From Lysobacter sp. (GTDB taxonomy: Bacteria; Pseudomonadota; Gammaproteobacteria; Xanthomonadales; Xanthomonadaceae), in assembly GCA_011526085.1 (NCBI GenBank), contig WYBC01000041.1, positions 1 to 64,000 on the forward strand: a DNA stretch of 64,000 nucleotides, written 5' to 3'. The translations under genes and the position numbers were made by a program. Shown one piece after another: positions 18,760-27,045 of this stretch (positions within the stretch are counted from its first letter, which is position 1; each line of letters begins with the position of its first letter). The notes below the pieces were generated by a model. The model was not told the origin of the DNA. It did no database searches and saw only the letters and a program-made list of their open reading frames with translations.

Positions 18760-21700
18760 GCGCGCCCATCTGGTGCAGTTCTTCCTGTTCCAGGCCGAAA
18801 CCCTGGAACTGGACGCCACCACCGCGATCATCGCCCCGAACGGCGCCGGCAAGAGCGCGCTGCTCGATGCGCTGCAGATCGTGATGCTCGGCGCCGACCG
18901 CAACCAGATCCGTTTCAACGCCCAGGCCGGCGGCAGCCATCGCGCGCGCAGCATCCGCGACTACTGCCTCGGCGTGTACCGCGCCGGCGACGACGGCCGC
19001 GTGCGCGACACCGCGACGACGTACCTGAGCCTGGTGTTCGAGGATACCGACAGCGGCGACACGCTCACCGCCGGCATCGCGATGGGCGCCGCGGCCAACG
19101 AGCCCGAACATCGCATCCACGGCCTGTACCTGCTGCCGCGCGTCGCGCTGACGCTCGACGATCACCTCGAAGTCGTGAAGGGCGAACAACTGCCGCTGGC
19201 GTGGACGCAGTTCCGCACCGCCATCGCCGCGCGCTGCAAGGCCGCCGGCAGCAAGGCCGAGCTGCATGCGACCAGCGACCGCTTCCTGCGCGACCTGTTG
19301 CAGCAACTGCGTCCGTCCGGCGATGCGCCGATCGATCCGGTCGCCTACCGCAAGGCGTTCCAGAACGCGCTGAACCTGCAGCGCGTGACCGATGTCGATC
19401 TGTTCGTGCGCACCCTGGTCGCCGAGGAACGGCCGACCGAGATCGGCCGTTTCCGCGCGCTGCTCGAAGGCTTCCGGCTGATCCGGGAGAAGATCGAACA
19501 GGTCGCAAAGCGCATCGAAGCCGCGGAAACGGTGGAACAGCAATACCGCAAGGTCGCCGCGCAGGCGACGCGCGCGGCCTCGTATCGCGCGCTCGCCGCG
19601 GAGTATCGCCGCGACGCGCACGCCGAAGAGGTCGATGCGGCCGATGACGCGCTCGCGGCCACGCAGGACGCGCGCCAGCGCACCGCGCGTGCGCTTGAGC
19701 AGGCGCGCAGCGACCGCGGCAGCGCGCGCCAGCAGGCGGAGGACGCGCAGCGTCGACTGCAGGGCGTGCGCGGCTACAGCGAACAGGCGTCGTTCGACGA
19801 AATCGCCGGCCGCGATCGCGAGGAACTGGCGCAGCTCAAGCGCGAGCTGATGCGCAACGCCGGTTTCGTGCGCGACCAGCTCGCGACCGTGGCCAAGCTC
19901 GATCTGGCCGGCCTCGACCGCGACGCGTTGACGCACGCCGCCGCGCCGTGGGGCGCGCTGTACCGCACGCTGTCGGAACTGGCGCCGGACGCGGACATCG
20001 GATTCGCGCCCGAGGCGCTGCACGCGCAGTTGCTCGAAGCGACCACGCGCGCGGCGCCGGCGATGGCCGCGGTGGCGGCGCGCGCGCACGAACTGCGCAG
20101 CGAACTCGACGGCGCGCGCCAGCGCGCCAAGAGCGCGCGACAGAACCAGACCCGACTGCACGCCGGCCAGGCCGAACTGCGCGCCGACGTGATCCGGCTG
20201 ATGCATTACTTCGAGGACGAAGGCATTCCCACCCGCCCGGTCTGCGATCTGGTGCAGGTGACCGATCCGTCGTGGCAGGGCGCGATCGAAGCCTATCTGC
20301 GCAGTCATGTCGAAGCGCTGCTGGTGCACGCCGAACACGAAGAACGCGCGGTGAAACTCTATCGCTCGCTGCAGGGCGGGCGCGCGGTCTACGGCGTCAA
20401 GCTCGCGCTCGGCGGCCAGGCGAAACAGGCGCGCGACAGCCGCGTGGCCGAAGGCCAGGTCGCCGCCCTGCTCCGCGGCGATGCCGATGCCGTGGCCTAT
20501 CTGCGCCGCCAGCTCGGCGAACTGCGCTGCATCGAGACCGATGCCGAGGTGGTGCGCGCGAAGCAGGGACTGAGCCGCGACGGCCTGGTGGTCAAGGGCG
20601 GCGGCGTCGAACGCCTGCGTCTGCCGGCGGCGGCGGAACTGAAGATCGGCGCTTCCGACAATCGCGAGCGCATCAAGCTGCTGCGCGAGGACATGGAGCG
20701 CGCGGAGCAGGACATCCGCCGCCTGGAAGGCGCTTCGCAGGCGCTCGACGCCCGCGTCGCCGACTGGGCGCGCATCGGCACGCCCGAACACGCCGCGCAG
20801 GTGGTGCACGGCATCCTGCTGAAACACCGCGAAGCCGCCGCACGCTACCGCGCGCTCCGCGAGCACCACGCCGCGCTGGCCGACCCCGATCTGATGCGCC
20901 TGAGCGAGCAGGCGCAGTCGCTGGACCGGCGCAGCCGCGAACTCGATGCGCTGGTCGAACGGCTGGTCGGCGAAGACGCGGTGCTGCAGGGCCGCGTCGG
21001 CGAGGCGCAGGCCGCGCTCGAACGCCTCGAAGCCGAAAGCGAGCGTGTCGCCCGCGCCGCGGTCGACGCGTTCCGCCACGTCGATGTCGATCCGAATCTG
21101 GTCGAACAGCATCGCGACGATCTCGACGAAAAATATCCGGCGCTGGGCGACCGCATCGCGCGCTGCCAGAGCCGCGCCGACGACGCCGACCGTGCGCTCA
21201 ACGGTGTGCTGCCGGAGGCGTGGTCCGGACTGGCGCAGTACGCCAAGGACCACGGCCTGGCCATCGATGTCGAACCGCAGGACTGGCGCAAGGCGGGCAC
21301 CCTGCTGCAGGGCGAGATCGCGCATCTCAAGGGCACCGAACTGGTCCAGCACCAGACCCGCGCCGACGAAGCCTACGCCACCGCGGTCGAGACCTTCCGC
21401 AGCAATGTCGCATCGGCGCTGTACGACAACTTCAAGCGCCTGGAACAGCAGATCCGCACGCTCAACCGCACCCTGCTCGGCAGCCCGGCGTTCTCGAACA
21501 ACGAGCGCTACCAGTTCCGCTGCGAAGTCGCGCCGGAGTTCAAGGACCTGCACCGCTTCATCCTCAAGGTCGCCGACGTGGGCGACGCCGATACGCTGTT
21601 CGGCAGCGCCGGCGATGTGCCGGCCGCGTTCCGCGACATCATCGAGGACAAGGTCGGCGGCAAGGCCGGAACGCCCTCACCGCTCGACGATTACCGGCGG

Positions 21701-22174
21701 TTCTTCGCCTTCGAGGTCAACATCCAGCAGGACGGGCGCGTGATCGGCACGCTCAGCGAGCGCATGCGTTCGGGCTCCGGCGGCGAACATCGCGCGCCGA
21801 TGTACGTGATCGCGGGTGCGGCGCTGGCCGCGGCCTACGGCAAGCGCGACGGACAGCTCGGCGGACTCGGCCTGATCATGCTCGACGAGTTCGGCGACAA
21901 GATCGACGCCCAGAACGCGCGCGCGACGACCCAGTACCTGCGCTCGCTCGGGCTGCAGCTGATCCTCGCCGCTCCCGACACCGCGCAGGGCACGCTCACC
22001 GGCGTGCTGGACAGTTACATCGAACTGTTCCGCGACGGCCCGCTGCTGCAGGTGGAGCGCATCCGCGTGACCGAAGCCGGCCGCACCCTGCTGCAGAGCG
22101 ATCAGTTCGCGCTGCATCCGGAACTGCTGGACGCCGAAATCGCGCGGATCGAGGCCGAACGCACGGCCGTCTGA
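18746..22174 (+). CDS. mksB: MksB/JetC-type SMC ATPase
   Basis: A 1,142-residue SMC-like ATPase. The Walker A motif APNGAGKS is at residues 30-37, long coiled-coil segments cover about 230-380 and 620-870, the ABC signature SGGEHR lies near 1009 and Walker B LIMLDEFGD near 1045. The protein is shorter than MukB and matches the MksB/JetC size class, which loads as a DNA loop-extruding complex with MksE and MksF. No MksG/JetD (topoisomerase-VI-like nuclease) gene follows: the next gene encodes an outer-membrane protein after a 146-bp gap. The complex is therefore better read as a chromosome-organising MksBEF than as a full Wadjet plasmid-defence system, unless the nuclease is encoded elsewhere. 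Confidence 0.9.
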   Translation: MYQLKRAHLVQFFLFQAETLELDATTAIIAPNGAGKSALLDALQIVMLGADRNQIRFNAQAGGSHRARSIRDYCLGVYRAGDDGRVRDTATTYLSLVFEDTDSGDTLTAGIAMGAAANEPEHRIHGLYLLPRVALTLDDHLEVVKGEQLPLAWTQFRTAIAARCKAAGSKAELHATSDRFLRDLLQQLRPSGDAPIDPVAYRKAFQNALNLQRVTDVDLFVRTLVAEERPTEIGRFRALLEGFRLIREKIEQVAKRIEAAETVEQQYRKVAAQATRAASYRALAAEYRRDAHAEEVDAADDALAATQDARQRTARALEQARSDRGSARQQAEDAQRRLQGVRGYSEQASFDEIAGRDREELAQLKRELMRNAGFVRDQLATVAKLDLAGLDRDALTHAAAPWGALYRTLSELAPDADIGFAPEALHAQLLEATTRAAPAMAAVAARAHELRSELDGARQRAKSARQNQTRLHAGQAELRADVIRLMHYFEDEGIPTRPVCDLVQVTDPSWQGAIEAYLRSHVEALLVHAEHEERAVKLYRSLQGGRAVYGVKLALGGQAKQARDSRVAEGQVAALLRGDADAVAYLRRQLGELRCIETDAEVVRAKQGLSRDGLVVKGGGVERLRLPAAAELKIGASDNRERIKLLREDMERAEQDIRRLEGASQALDARVADWARIGTPEHAAQVVHGILLKHREAAARYRALREHHAALADPDLMRLSEQAQSLDRRSRELDALVERLVGEDAVLQGRVGEAQAALERLEAESERVARAAVDAFRHVDVDPNLVEQHRDDLDEKYPALGDRIARCQSRADDADRALNGVLPEAWSGLAQYAKDHGLAIDVEPQDWRKAGTLLQGEIAHLKGTELVQHQTRADEAYATAVETFRSNVASALYDNFKRLEQQIRTLNRTLLGSPAFSNNERYQFRCEVAPEFKDLHRFILKVADVGDADTLFGSAGDVPAAFRDIIEDKVGGKAGTPSPLDDYRRFFAFEVNIQQDGRVIGTLSERMRSGSGGEHRAPMYVIAGAALAAAYGKRDGQLGGLGLIMLDEFGDKIDAQNARATTQYLRSLGLQLILAAPDTAQGTLTGVLDSYIELFRDGPLLQVERIRVTEAGRTLLQSDQFALHPELLDAEIARIEAERTAV

Positions 22175-22320
22175 CGCCTCCGCGATCCACAACCCCGCGA
22201 ACCGCGCCGGCTGACGGCGCGGGCGCGAAAAATTTCCGGATCCATGTCCGTTTCGCACCTCCCATGCCCGTTCGCTGGCCGACACGGGGCATCCGCCCCC
22301 GACCGACGAGGCATGCACAC

Positions 22321-23124
22321 ATGGGCAACACATCGATATCGCTGGCGGCACTGTCGCTGATCGCTTTGGCCTGCACGGCAGCGGACGCTCGCGCCGCGGA
22401 CCAGGACTGGAGCGGCTTCCACCTGGGACTCGGCGTCGCGCAGACACGAGGCGATGTCGACACCGAGGCCGCGCTGGGCGGCCAGTGGAACGGCTATCCC
22501 GGCGCCGCGCAGGCGGCCGACGCCTTGAATGCGGATGCTTCGCTGTCGGGCAGCGGCGCGGGCATCCAGTTCGGTTACGACCATCAGTTCGCGGATCGCT
22601 GGGTCGTCGGTGTGGAGATGGACTACATCCAACCCGGTGCGGAGAGCGCCGTCACCCGGACGGCCGCCTATCCGGGCGGCGGCGAAGAAGCGCCATCCAG
22701 CATCCGTGCGGCCAGCACGGTCGAACTGGGCCGCGCCTATTCGATCCGTTCCCGCGTCGGCTACGCGACCGGCCGCATGCTGTGGTACGCGACCGCCGGC
22801 TATGGGTCCAGTTCCGCCGATGTGCGCACCACGCTGGACTATTCGGTGCCGCTGACCGGCTCCGCCTTCGGCAAGCGCGGCAGCGCCTCGATCAGCACGC
22901 GCGGTCTCGTCTGGGGCGCCGGCATGGACTGGCGCTTCGCGCGACATTGGGACGCCGGGCTTCGCTACACCCGCAGCAGTGGCGGCGACAGCGCCGACTA
23001 CACGCTGAGGACGGTATCGCGGTCGGGGCAGTTCACCGTGCAGCCTCCGGAAGCCTTCGCCGAGCGCGTGGCGCAGCGCATCGATCACGACAGCATCGCG
23101 CTGACCGTGAACTATCGCTTCTGA
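22321..23124 (+). CDS. Outer-membrane beta-barrel protein
   Basis: A 267-residue exported protein. A typical signal peptide (hydrophobic 6-22, then DARA-A cleavage near 26) precedes alternating amphipathic strands such as FHLGLGVAQTRG, AGIQFGYDHQF, WVVGVEMDY, SRVGYATGRMLWYATAGYG and WDAGLRYTRS. The protein ends in NYRF; a terminal phenylalanine is the sorting signal of beta-barrel proteins. It resembles small eight-stranded porin-like barrels (OmpA/Omp25 type), with no specific ligand evident. It follows mksB by 146 bp but is probably a separate unit. Confidence 0.85.
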   Translation: MGNTSISLAALSLIALACTAADARAADQDWSGFHLGLGVAQTRGDVDTEAALGGQWNGYPGAAQAADALNADASLSGSGAGIQFGYDHQFADRWVVGVEMDYIQPGAESAVTRTAAYPGGGEEAPSSIRAASTVELGRAYSIRSRVGYATGRMLWYATAGYGSSSADVRTTLDYSVPLTGSAFGKRGSASISTRGLVWGAGMDWRFARHWDAGLRYTRSSGGDSADYTLRTVSRSGQFTVQPPEAFAERVAQRIDHDSIALTVNYRF

Positions 23125-23167
23125 CCACAGCCTCTGCGGCCCGCCGTGGCGATGGACACGCCGCGGC

Positions 23168-23593
23168 TCAGAATCCCTTGCACACCGCCCAGACCTCGTT
23201 GTCGAGCTGGCTGAGCAGGTCGAAGTTGCGCTTCAGCCCGACCCGGTCCAGCGTCGCCTTGCGTTTGGCCTTGGCGGCCTCGCAGGGCAATGGCCCCGCG
23301 GGTTTGCGGGCCGCGCCGCGAGCGACCGCGACCCGACCACCGCCGCCGCGGTTGCGCCGGTCCATTTCCGCCTCGATCTCGCGGCTGCGCTTGAGCAGCG
23401 CGGGATCGGGCGTGGCGACGGCGTACTCGCGGGTCGCGAGCGTGCGCTGCAGCCCGGTGCATGGAGCGTCCTGATAGGTTTTCGCGCCGCGGCCGTCGAC
23501 GCAGACATGGATGGTCTGCGAGGCGGCATGCGCGGCCGGCAGGAGACAGAAGGACAGCGCGAGCGCTGCGAACGACGATCCGAACAGATGCAT
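23168..23593 (-). CDS. Secreted DUF4124-like small protein
   Basis: A 141-residue protein with a signal peptide (LALSFCLLPAAHA-A) and, just after cleavage, a short motif HVCVDGRGAKTYQDAPC typical of DUF4124 domains, which are common in periplasmic proteins of gamma- and beta-proteobacteria and have no known function. The remainder is basic and helical, with a Gly-rich stretch near 90. The ATG at 23593 is preferred because it begins the signal peptide directly. It converges on the outer-membrane protein gene with a 43-bp gap. Confidence 0.75.
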   Translation of the reverse strand: MHLFGSSFAALALSFCLLPAAHAASQTIHVCVDGRGAKTYQDAPCTGLQRTLATREYAVATPDPALLKRSREIEAEMDRRNRGGGGRVAVARGAARKPAGPLPCEAAKAKRKATLDRVGLKRNFDLLSQLDNEVWAVCKGF

Positions 23594-23704
23594 GGAAGAC
23601 TCCGACAGGCGCCGGATGGCGCGTGCCGCCATGATCGGTATCGCGTCGGCGCGGCGCCGTCGGGGAATGTCTTGCCGGAATCCGGCGAAACCCGCGGTGC
23701 GGGG

Positions 23705-24100
23705 TCAGGAAACCCTGAAGGCCTCGGCGGTGCGGGCGCCCAGCCACACCAGCGCGAGACCGGCGACGAGGGTGATCGCGAGATAGCCCAGCACCAGCCC
23801 GCCGCGCCCGGACTTCGCGAACAGCAGGCATTCCAGCATCAGCGCCGAATAGGTGGTGAGCGCGCCGAGCACGCCGACGATGAGGAAGGCGCGCCAATAC
23901 AGCGCGGATGGGCCGCGGCCTTCCAGCCAGATGGCGATGTAGCCGGCGGCGAAGGAACCGATCAGGTTCACCGCGAGCGTGCCCCACGGAAAGCCGGTAC
24001 CGATCTGGCGCAGCAGCAGTCCGCCAAGCCAGAACCGTCCCACCGCGCCCAGCGCGCCGCCCGCCGCCACCAGCAGCAGTTGCTGCCACCACAGGCTCAT
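23705..24100 (-). CDS. crcB: Fluoride ion channel CrcB/FluC
   Basis: A 131-residue membrane protein with four hydrophobic segments and the family signatures GALGAVGRF in the first, GTLAVNLIGSF in the second and GALTTYSAL (the TTFS-type break) in the third. CrcB/FluC dimers export fluoride across the inner membrane. It overlaps rarA by four bases (ATGA), so it is the last gene of the minus-strand operon. No fluoride riboswitch is apparent before it, as expected for an internal gene. Confidence 0.93.
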   Translation of the reverse strand: MSLWWQQLLLVAAGGALGAVGRFWLGGLLLRQIGTGFPWGTLAVNLIGSFAAGYIAIWLEGRGPSALYWRAFLIVGVLGALTTYSALMLECLLFAKSGRGGLVLGYLAITLVAGLALVWLGARTAEAFRVS

Positions 24101-25512
24101 TCGCCGTCCTTCGGCTTGCGCTGCGCGCGCGTGCGATCGGCGCGGAGGCGGTCGAGTTTTTCCTTGAGCTTGAGCTCCATGCCGCGTTCCACCGGCCGGT
24201 AGTACACGCGTTCGCCCATGGCATCGGGAAAACCGGTCTGCTCCAGCGCGACGCCGCCTTCGGCATCGTGGTCGTAGCGGTAGTCCTTGCCGTAGCCGAT
24301 CGATTTCATCAGTTTCGTCGGCGCGTTGCGCAGGTGCAGCGGCACCTCCTGGGTGCCGTATTCGACGACATCGCGCTTCGCGGCCTTGAAGGCGGTATAG
24401 GCGGCATTGGACTTGGCGGTGCTGGCGAGATAGATCACCAGTTGCGCCAGCGCCAGTTCGCCTTCGGGACTGCCGAGCCGGTCGAACGTTTCCCAGGCAT
24501 CGATGGCCATCTGCAGGGCGCGCGGATCGGCCAGGCCGATGTCTTCCACCGCCATCCGGGTCATGCGCCGGGCGAGATAGATCGGGTCGCAACCGCCGTC
24601 GAGCATCCGCGCCAGCCAGTAGAGGGCCGCATCGGGATTCGAACTGCGCACGGATTTGTGCAGCGCCGAGATCTGGTCGTAGAACTGCTCGCCGCCCTTG
24701 TCGAAACGGCGCGTGCGGTCGGCCAGCACCTGGGCCAGGATGTCGTCGGTGATCGTGCCCGGCGATCGGCCGCCCTCCTCCGCGTCATCCGTGCCGGCCT
24801 CGCCGGCCAGTTCCGCGGCGATTTCCAGCAGCGTGAGTCCGCGGCGCACGTCGCCATCCGCGGCACTGGCGATGACCTGCAGTTGCTCCGGCGCGATGCG
24901 CAGTCCGCGACCGCCCAGACCGTGGGTCTCGTCGTCGAGCGCACGCTGCAGCGCGACCGCGATGTCGTCGCCGGACACCGCTTCCATCACATGCACGCGG
25001 CAACGCGACAACAGCGCCGAGTTCAGTTCGAACGAAGGGTTCTCGGTGGTGGCGCCGACGAACAGGATGGTGCCGCGCTCGATGTGCGGCAGGAAGGCGT
25101 CCTGCTGCGCCTTGTTGAAGCGATGCACTTCGTCCACGAACAGCACGGTGCGCCGGCCTTCGGCGAAGCGGTGACCGGCTTCGGCCAGCACCTGCCGTAC
25201 GTCGGGCAGGCCGGAGAGCACCGCGGAGATCGCGCGGAAATCGGCATCGGCGTATTTCGCCAGCAGCAGCGCGAGGGTGGTCTTGCCGCAGCCCGGCGGC
25301 CCCCACAACACCATCGAATGCACGTGGCCGGATTCGATCGAGGTGCGCAGGGCCGTGCCCGGCGCCAACAACCGGCGCTGCCCGACCATCTCGTCGAGGG
25401 TGCGCGGGCGCATGCGCTCGGCAAGCGGGCGCAGCGCATCGCGATCGACGGCGAGCAGATCGTCGCCGCCGCGCAGGCTGGAATCGGGTCTTGGGATAAC
25501 TGGCCGGGCCAC
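24097..25512 (-). CDS. rarA: Replication-associated recombination protein A (RarA/MgsA AAA+ ATPase)
   Basis: A 471-residue clamp-loader-like AAA+ ATPase that acts at stalled replication forks. Walker A GPPGCGKTT lies near residue 71, Walker B LFVDEVH near 123, sensor 1 ATTENPSF near 150 and the Arg finger region SRCRVH near 168; the C-terminal MgsA tetramerisation part includes YLARRMTRMAVEDIGLADP and YGKDYRYDHD. It starts with GTG at 25512. It sits between the minus-strand hypothetical at 25587 (74 bp away) and crcB. The order ftsK-lolA-rarA-crcB is well known in gammaproteobacteria. Confidence 0.96.
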   Translation of the reverse strand: MARPVIPRPDSSLRGGDDLLAVDRDALRPLAERMRPRTLDEMVGQRRLLAPGTALRTSIESGHVHSMVLWGPPGCGKTTLALLLAKYADADFRAISAVLSGLPDVRQVLAEAGHRFAEGRRTVLFVDEVHRFNKAQQDAFLPHIERGTILFVGATTENPSFELNSALLSRCRVHVMEAVSGDDIAVALQRALDDETHGLGGRGLRIAPEQLQVIASAADGDVRRGLTLLEIAAELAGEAGTDDAEEGGRSPGTITDDILAQVLADRTRRFDKGGEQFYDQISALHKSVRSSNPDAALYWLARMLDGGCDPIYLARRMTRMAVEDIGLADPRALQMAIDAWETFDRLGSPEGELALAQLVIYLASTAKSNAAYTAFKAAKRDVVEYGTQEVPLHLRNAPTKLMKSIGYGKDYRYDHDAEGGVALEQTGFPDAMGERVYYRPVERGMELKLKEKLDRLRADRTRAQRKPKDGE

Positions 25513-25586
25513 GTGATGCGGGGATGCGGGGGACGGATGCGGAGTGCAGCCGTCACCTTAGCAGGCGCGGGCCGCGGCCGGCTCGA

Positions 25587-26357
25587 TCAGCCTTCGCCGG
25601 TCGGCGCGGGCGTCACCACCGGCGGCGTGCCTTCCAGCACGTAGGCCACGCGCAGCCAGGCGTTGTCCTGGCGGTCGTAGAGCGCTTCGACCCGCGTCGG
25701 CGCGGTGCCGTCGAGGCCGAAATCGGCGATGCCGTTGGCGTCGATGCGCAGGTAACGGATGCCGGTTTCAACGGTCGAGATCCGGTCCAGTTGCAGACGC
25801 ACCCGCTGGGTGCCGAATTCCTCGCCGAGCATGCCGACGACGCGATCGTCGAGTTCGCGGATCAGGGCGGCATCGTTGGGCACTGCGCGTCCTTCGGTCC
25901 CCGACATGCCGATGCTCAGCTCGGGATAACCGGCGCTTTCGAGGATGGCGTCGTAGAGCGTGCTGAAGCGGAATCCGATCCAGTCGCTGGCGTTCTCAAT
26001 CTGCAGCATGCCCTGTCCGGTCACCAGACGGTCGCGGAGGCTGGTGGTCTGCACATCGACGCGATCGAGCCGGATCTTCACCGCGCGTCCGCCGAGTTCC
26101 TCCGAAAGCGCGCCGACCAGCGATGCCGCGACCACGCCGTCGAGGATTTCGCGCTCCTGCGCGATGGCGCTGCGGGCCGCCACGCTCGGCGCCTTGTCGG
26201 GCGGCGGCGCGGCCTGGGCGCCGCCACCGATACTCAGCGCGGCGGACAGCAGCGCGGCGGCGATGCGGCGGCGGCGACGGAGACGGGACGAGGGACGGTT
26301 CACGCTGCGATCAACGGCGGAAGCGGTCATGCGGGGACGGCGGCGACTGGACATCAT
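25587..26357 (-). CDS. Hypothetical exported protein between lolA and rarA
   Basis: About 256 residues; not recognised. A basic N-terminus (several Arg) and hydrophobic stretch IAAALLSAALSIGGGAQA predict export or membrane anchoring, and the mature part is a mixed alpha/beta domain with no cysteine or obvious catalytic motif. ATG at 26357 overlaps the lolA stop (ATGA), and a second ATG follows immediately at 26354. Translational coupling to lolA suggests a cell-envelope role, but none can be assigned. Confidence 0.7.
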   Translation of the reverse strand: MMSSRRRPRMTASAVDRSVNRPSSRLRRRRRIAAALLSAALSIGGGAQAAPPPDKAPSVAARSAIAQEREILDGVVAASLVGALSEELGGRAVKIRLDRVDVQTTSLRDRLVTGQGMLQIENASDWIGFRFSTLYDAILESAGYPELSIGMSGTEGRAVPNDAALIRELDDRVVGMLGEEFGTQRVRLQLDRISTVETGIRYLRIDANGIADFGLDGTAPTRVEALYDRQDNAWLRVAYVLEGTPPVVTPAPTGEG

Positions 26358-26971
26358 CGGTCGCCGACGATGTCGACACCCGCTGGCGGGGTGAAGCGGA
26401 AGGTTTTGCCGGGGAACGCCGGATTGCGTTTCCAGCCGCTGAAGCCGATTTCGGTGCGCTGGCCGAGCGCGTCGAAGATCTGCATCCGCGCCAGGCCGCG
26501 GCCGTCGAAACCGAGGCGTGCGCGCTGGAAACTCGCGCCTTCGGTCTGCTTCGGGGTGAGTTCCAGCCATTCGATCTCGCCCTGCCGGCCGGCATCGCGG
26601 GCGACGAAATCGCGTTCGAGTTTCTGCGGGTCGATCAGCGCGGCGAGCGGGCTGTTCTGCTCCTCGGCGCCCTGCGGCCGGACGGTGACCTGCTTCAGAT
26701 CGGGGTCGTAGACCCAGACCTTGGCGCCATCGGCGACGATCAGCTGCGGATAGGGCTTGAGGTATTCCCAGCGGAACAGGCGGGGCGCCGACAGCGCCAC
26801 CCGGCCGGACGCGCTTTCCTTCTGCTTGCCCTTGCTGTCGAAGACCTGCTGGCTGAACTGGCCTTCCAGGCCCTTGAGGCCCCGGGTGAACGTGTTCAGC
26901 GACTCGCGGCCGCCGGCATGGGCGAGGCCGCAGGCGAGCAGCAGGACGAGAGTGGAGAGACGTCGGATCAT
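26354..26971 (-). CDS. lolA: Outer-membrane lipoprotein carrier protein LolA
   Basis: A 205-residue periplasmic chaperone that receives lipoproteins from LolCDE and hands them to LolB. A signal peptide (LSTLVLLLACGLAHA-G) precedes the half-barrel with family signatures FTRGLKGLEGQFSQQV, PRLFRWEYLKPYPQLIVADG and WVYDPDLKQVTVRP. It lies 74 bp downstream of ftsK, the usual ftsK-lolA-rarA order, and overlaps the next gene by four bases. Confidence 0.95.
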   Translation of the reverse strand: MIRRLSTLVLLLACGLAHAGGRESLNTFTRGLKGLEGQFSQQVFDSKGKQKESASGRVALSAPRLFRWEYLKPYPQLIVADGAKVWVYDPDLKQVTVRPQGAEEQNSPLAALIDPQKLERDFVARDAGRQGEIEWLELTPKQTEGASFQRARLGFDGRGLARMQIFDALGQRTEIGFSGWKRNPAFPGKTFRFTPPAGVDIVGDR

Positions 26972-27045
26972 GATCGTGGGCGGCCCGGTAAAACGACGGT
27001 TGGAGTCTGAACGGCCCAAGCTGAACAGGGTTTGGCCGCGACCGG

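Noticed and set aside
16574-22174. A complete Wadjet anti-plasmid defence system
   Set aside because: Three subunits are present but the JetD/MksG nuclease is missing from the neighbourhood, so a defence call is not supported.
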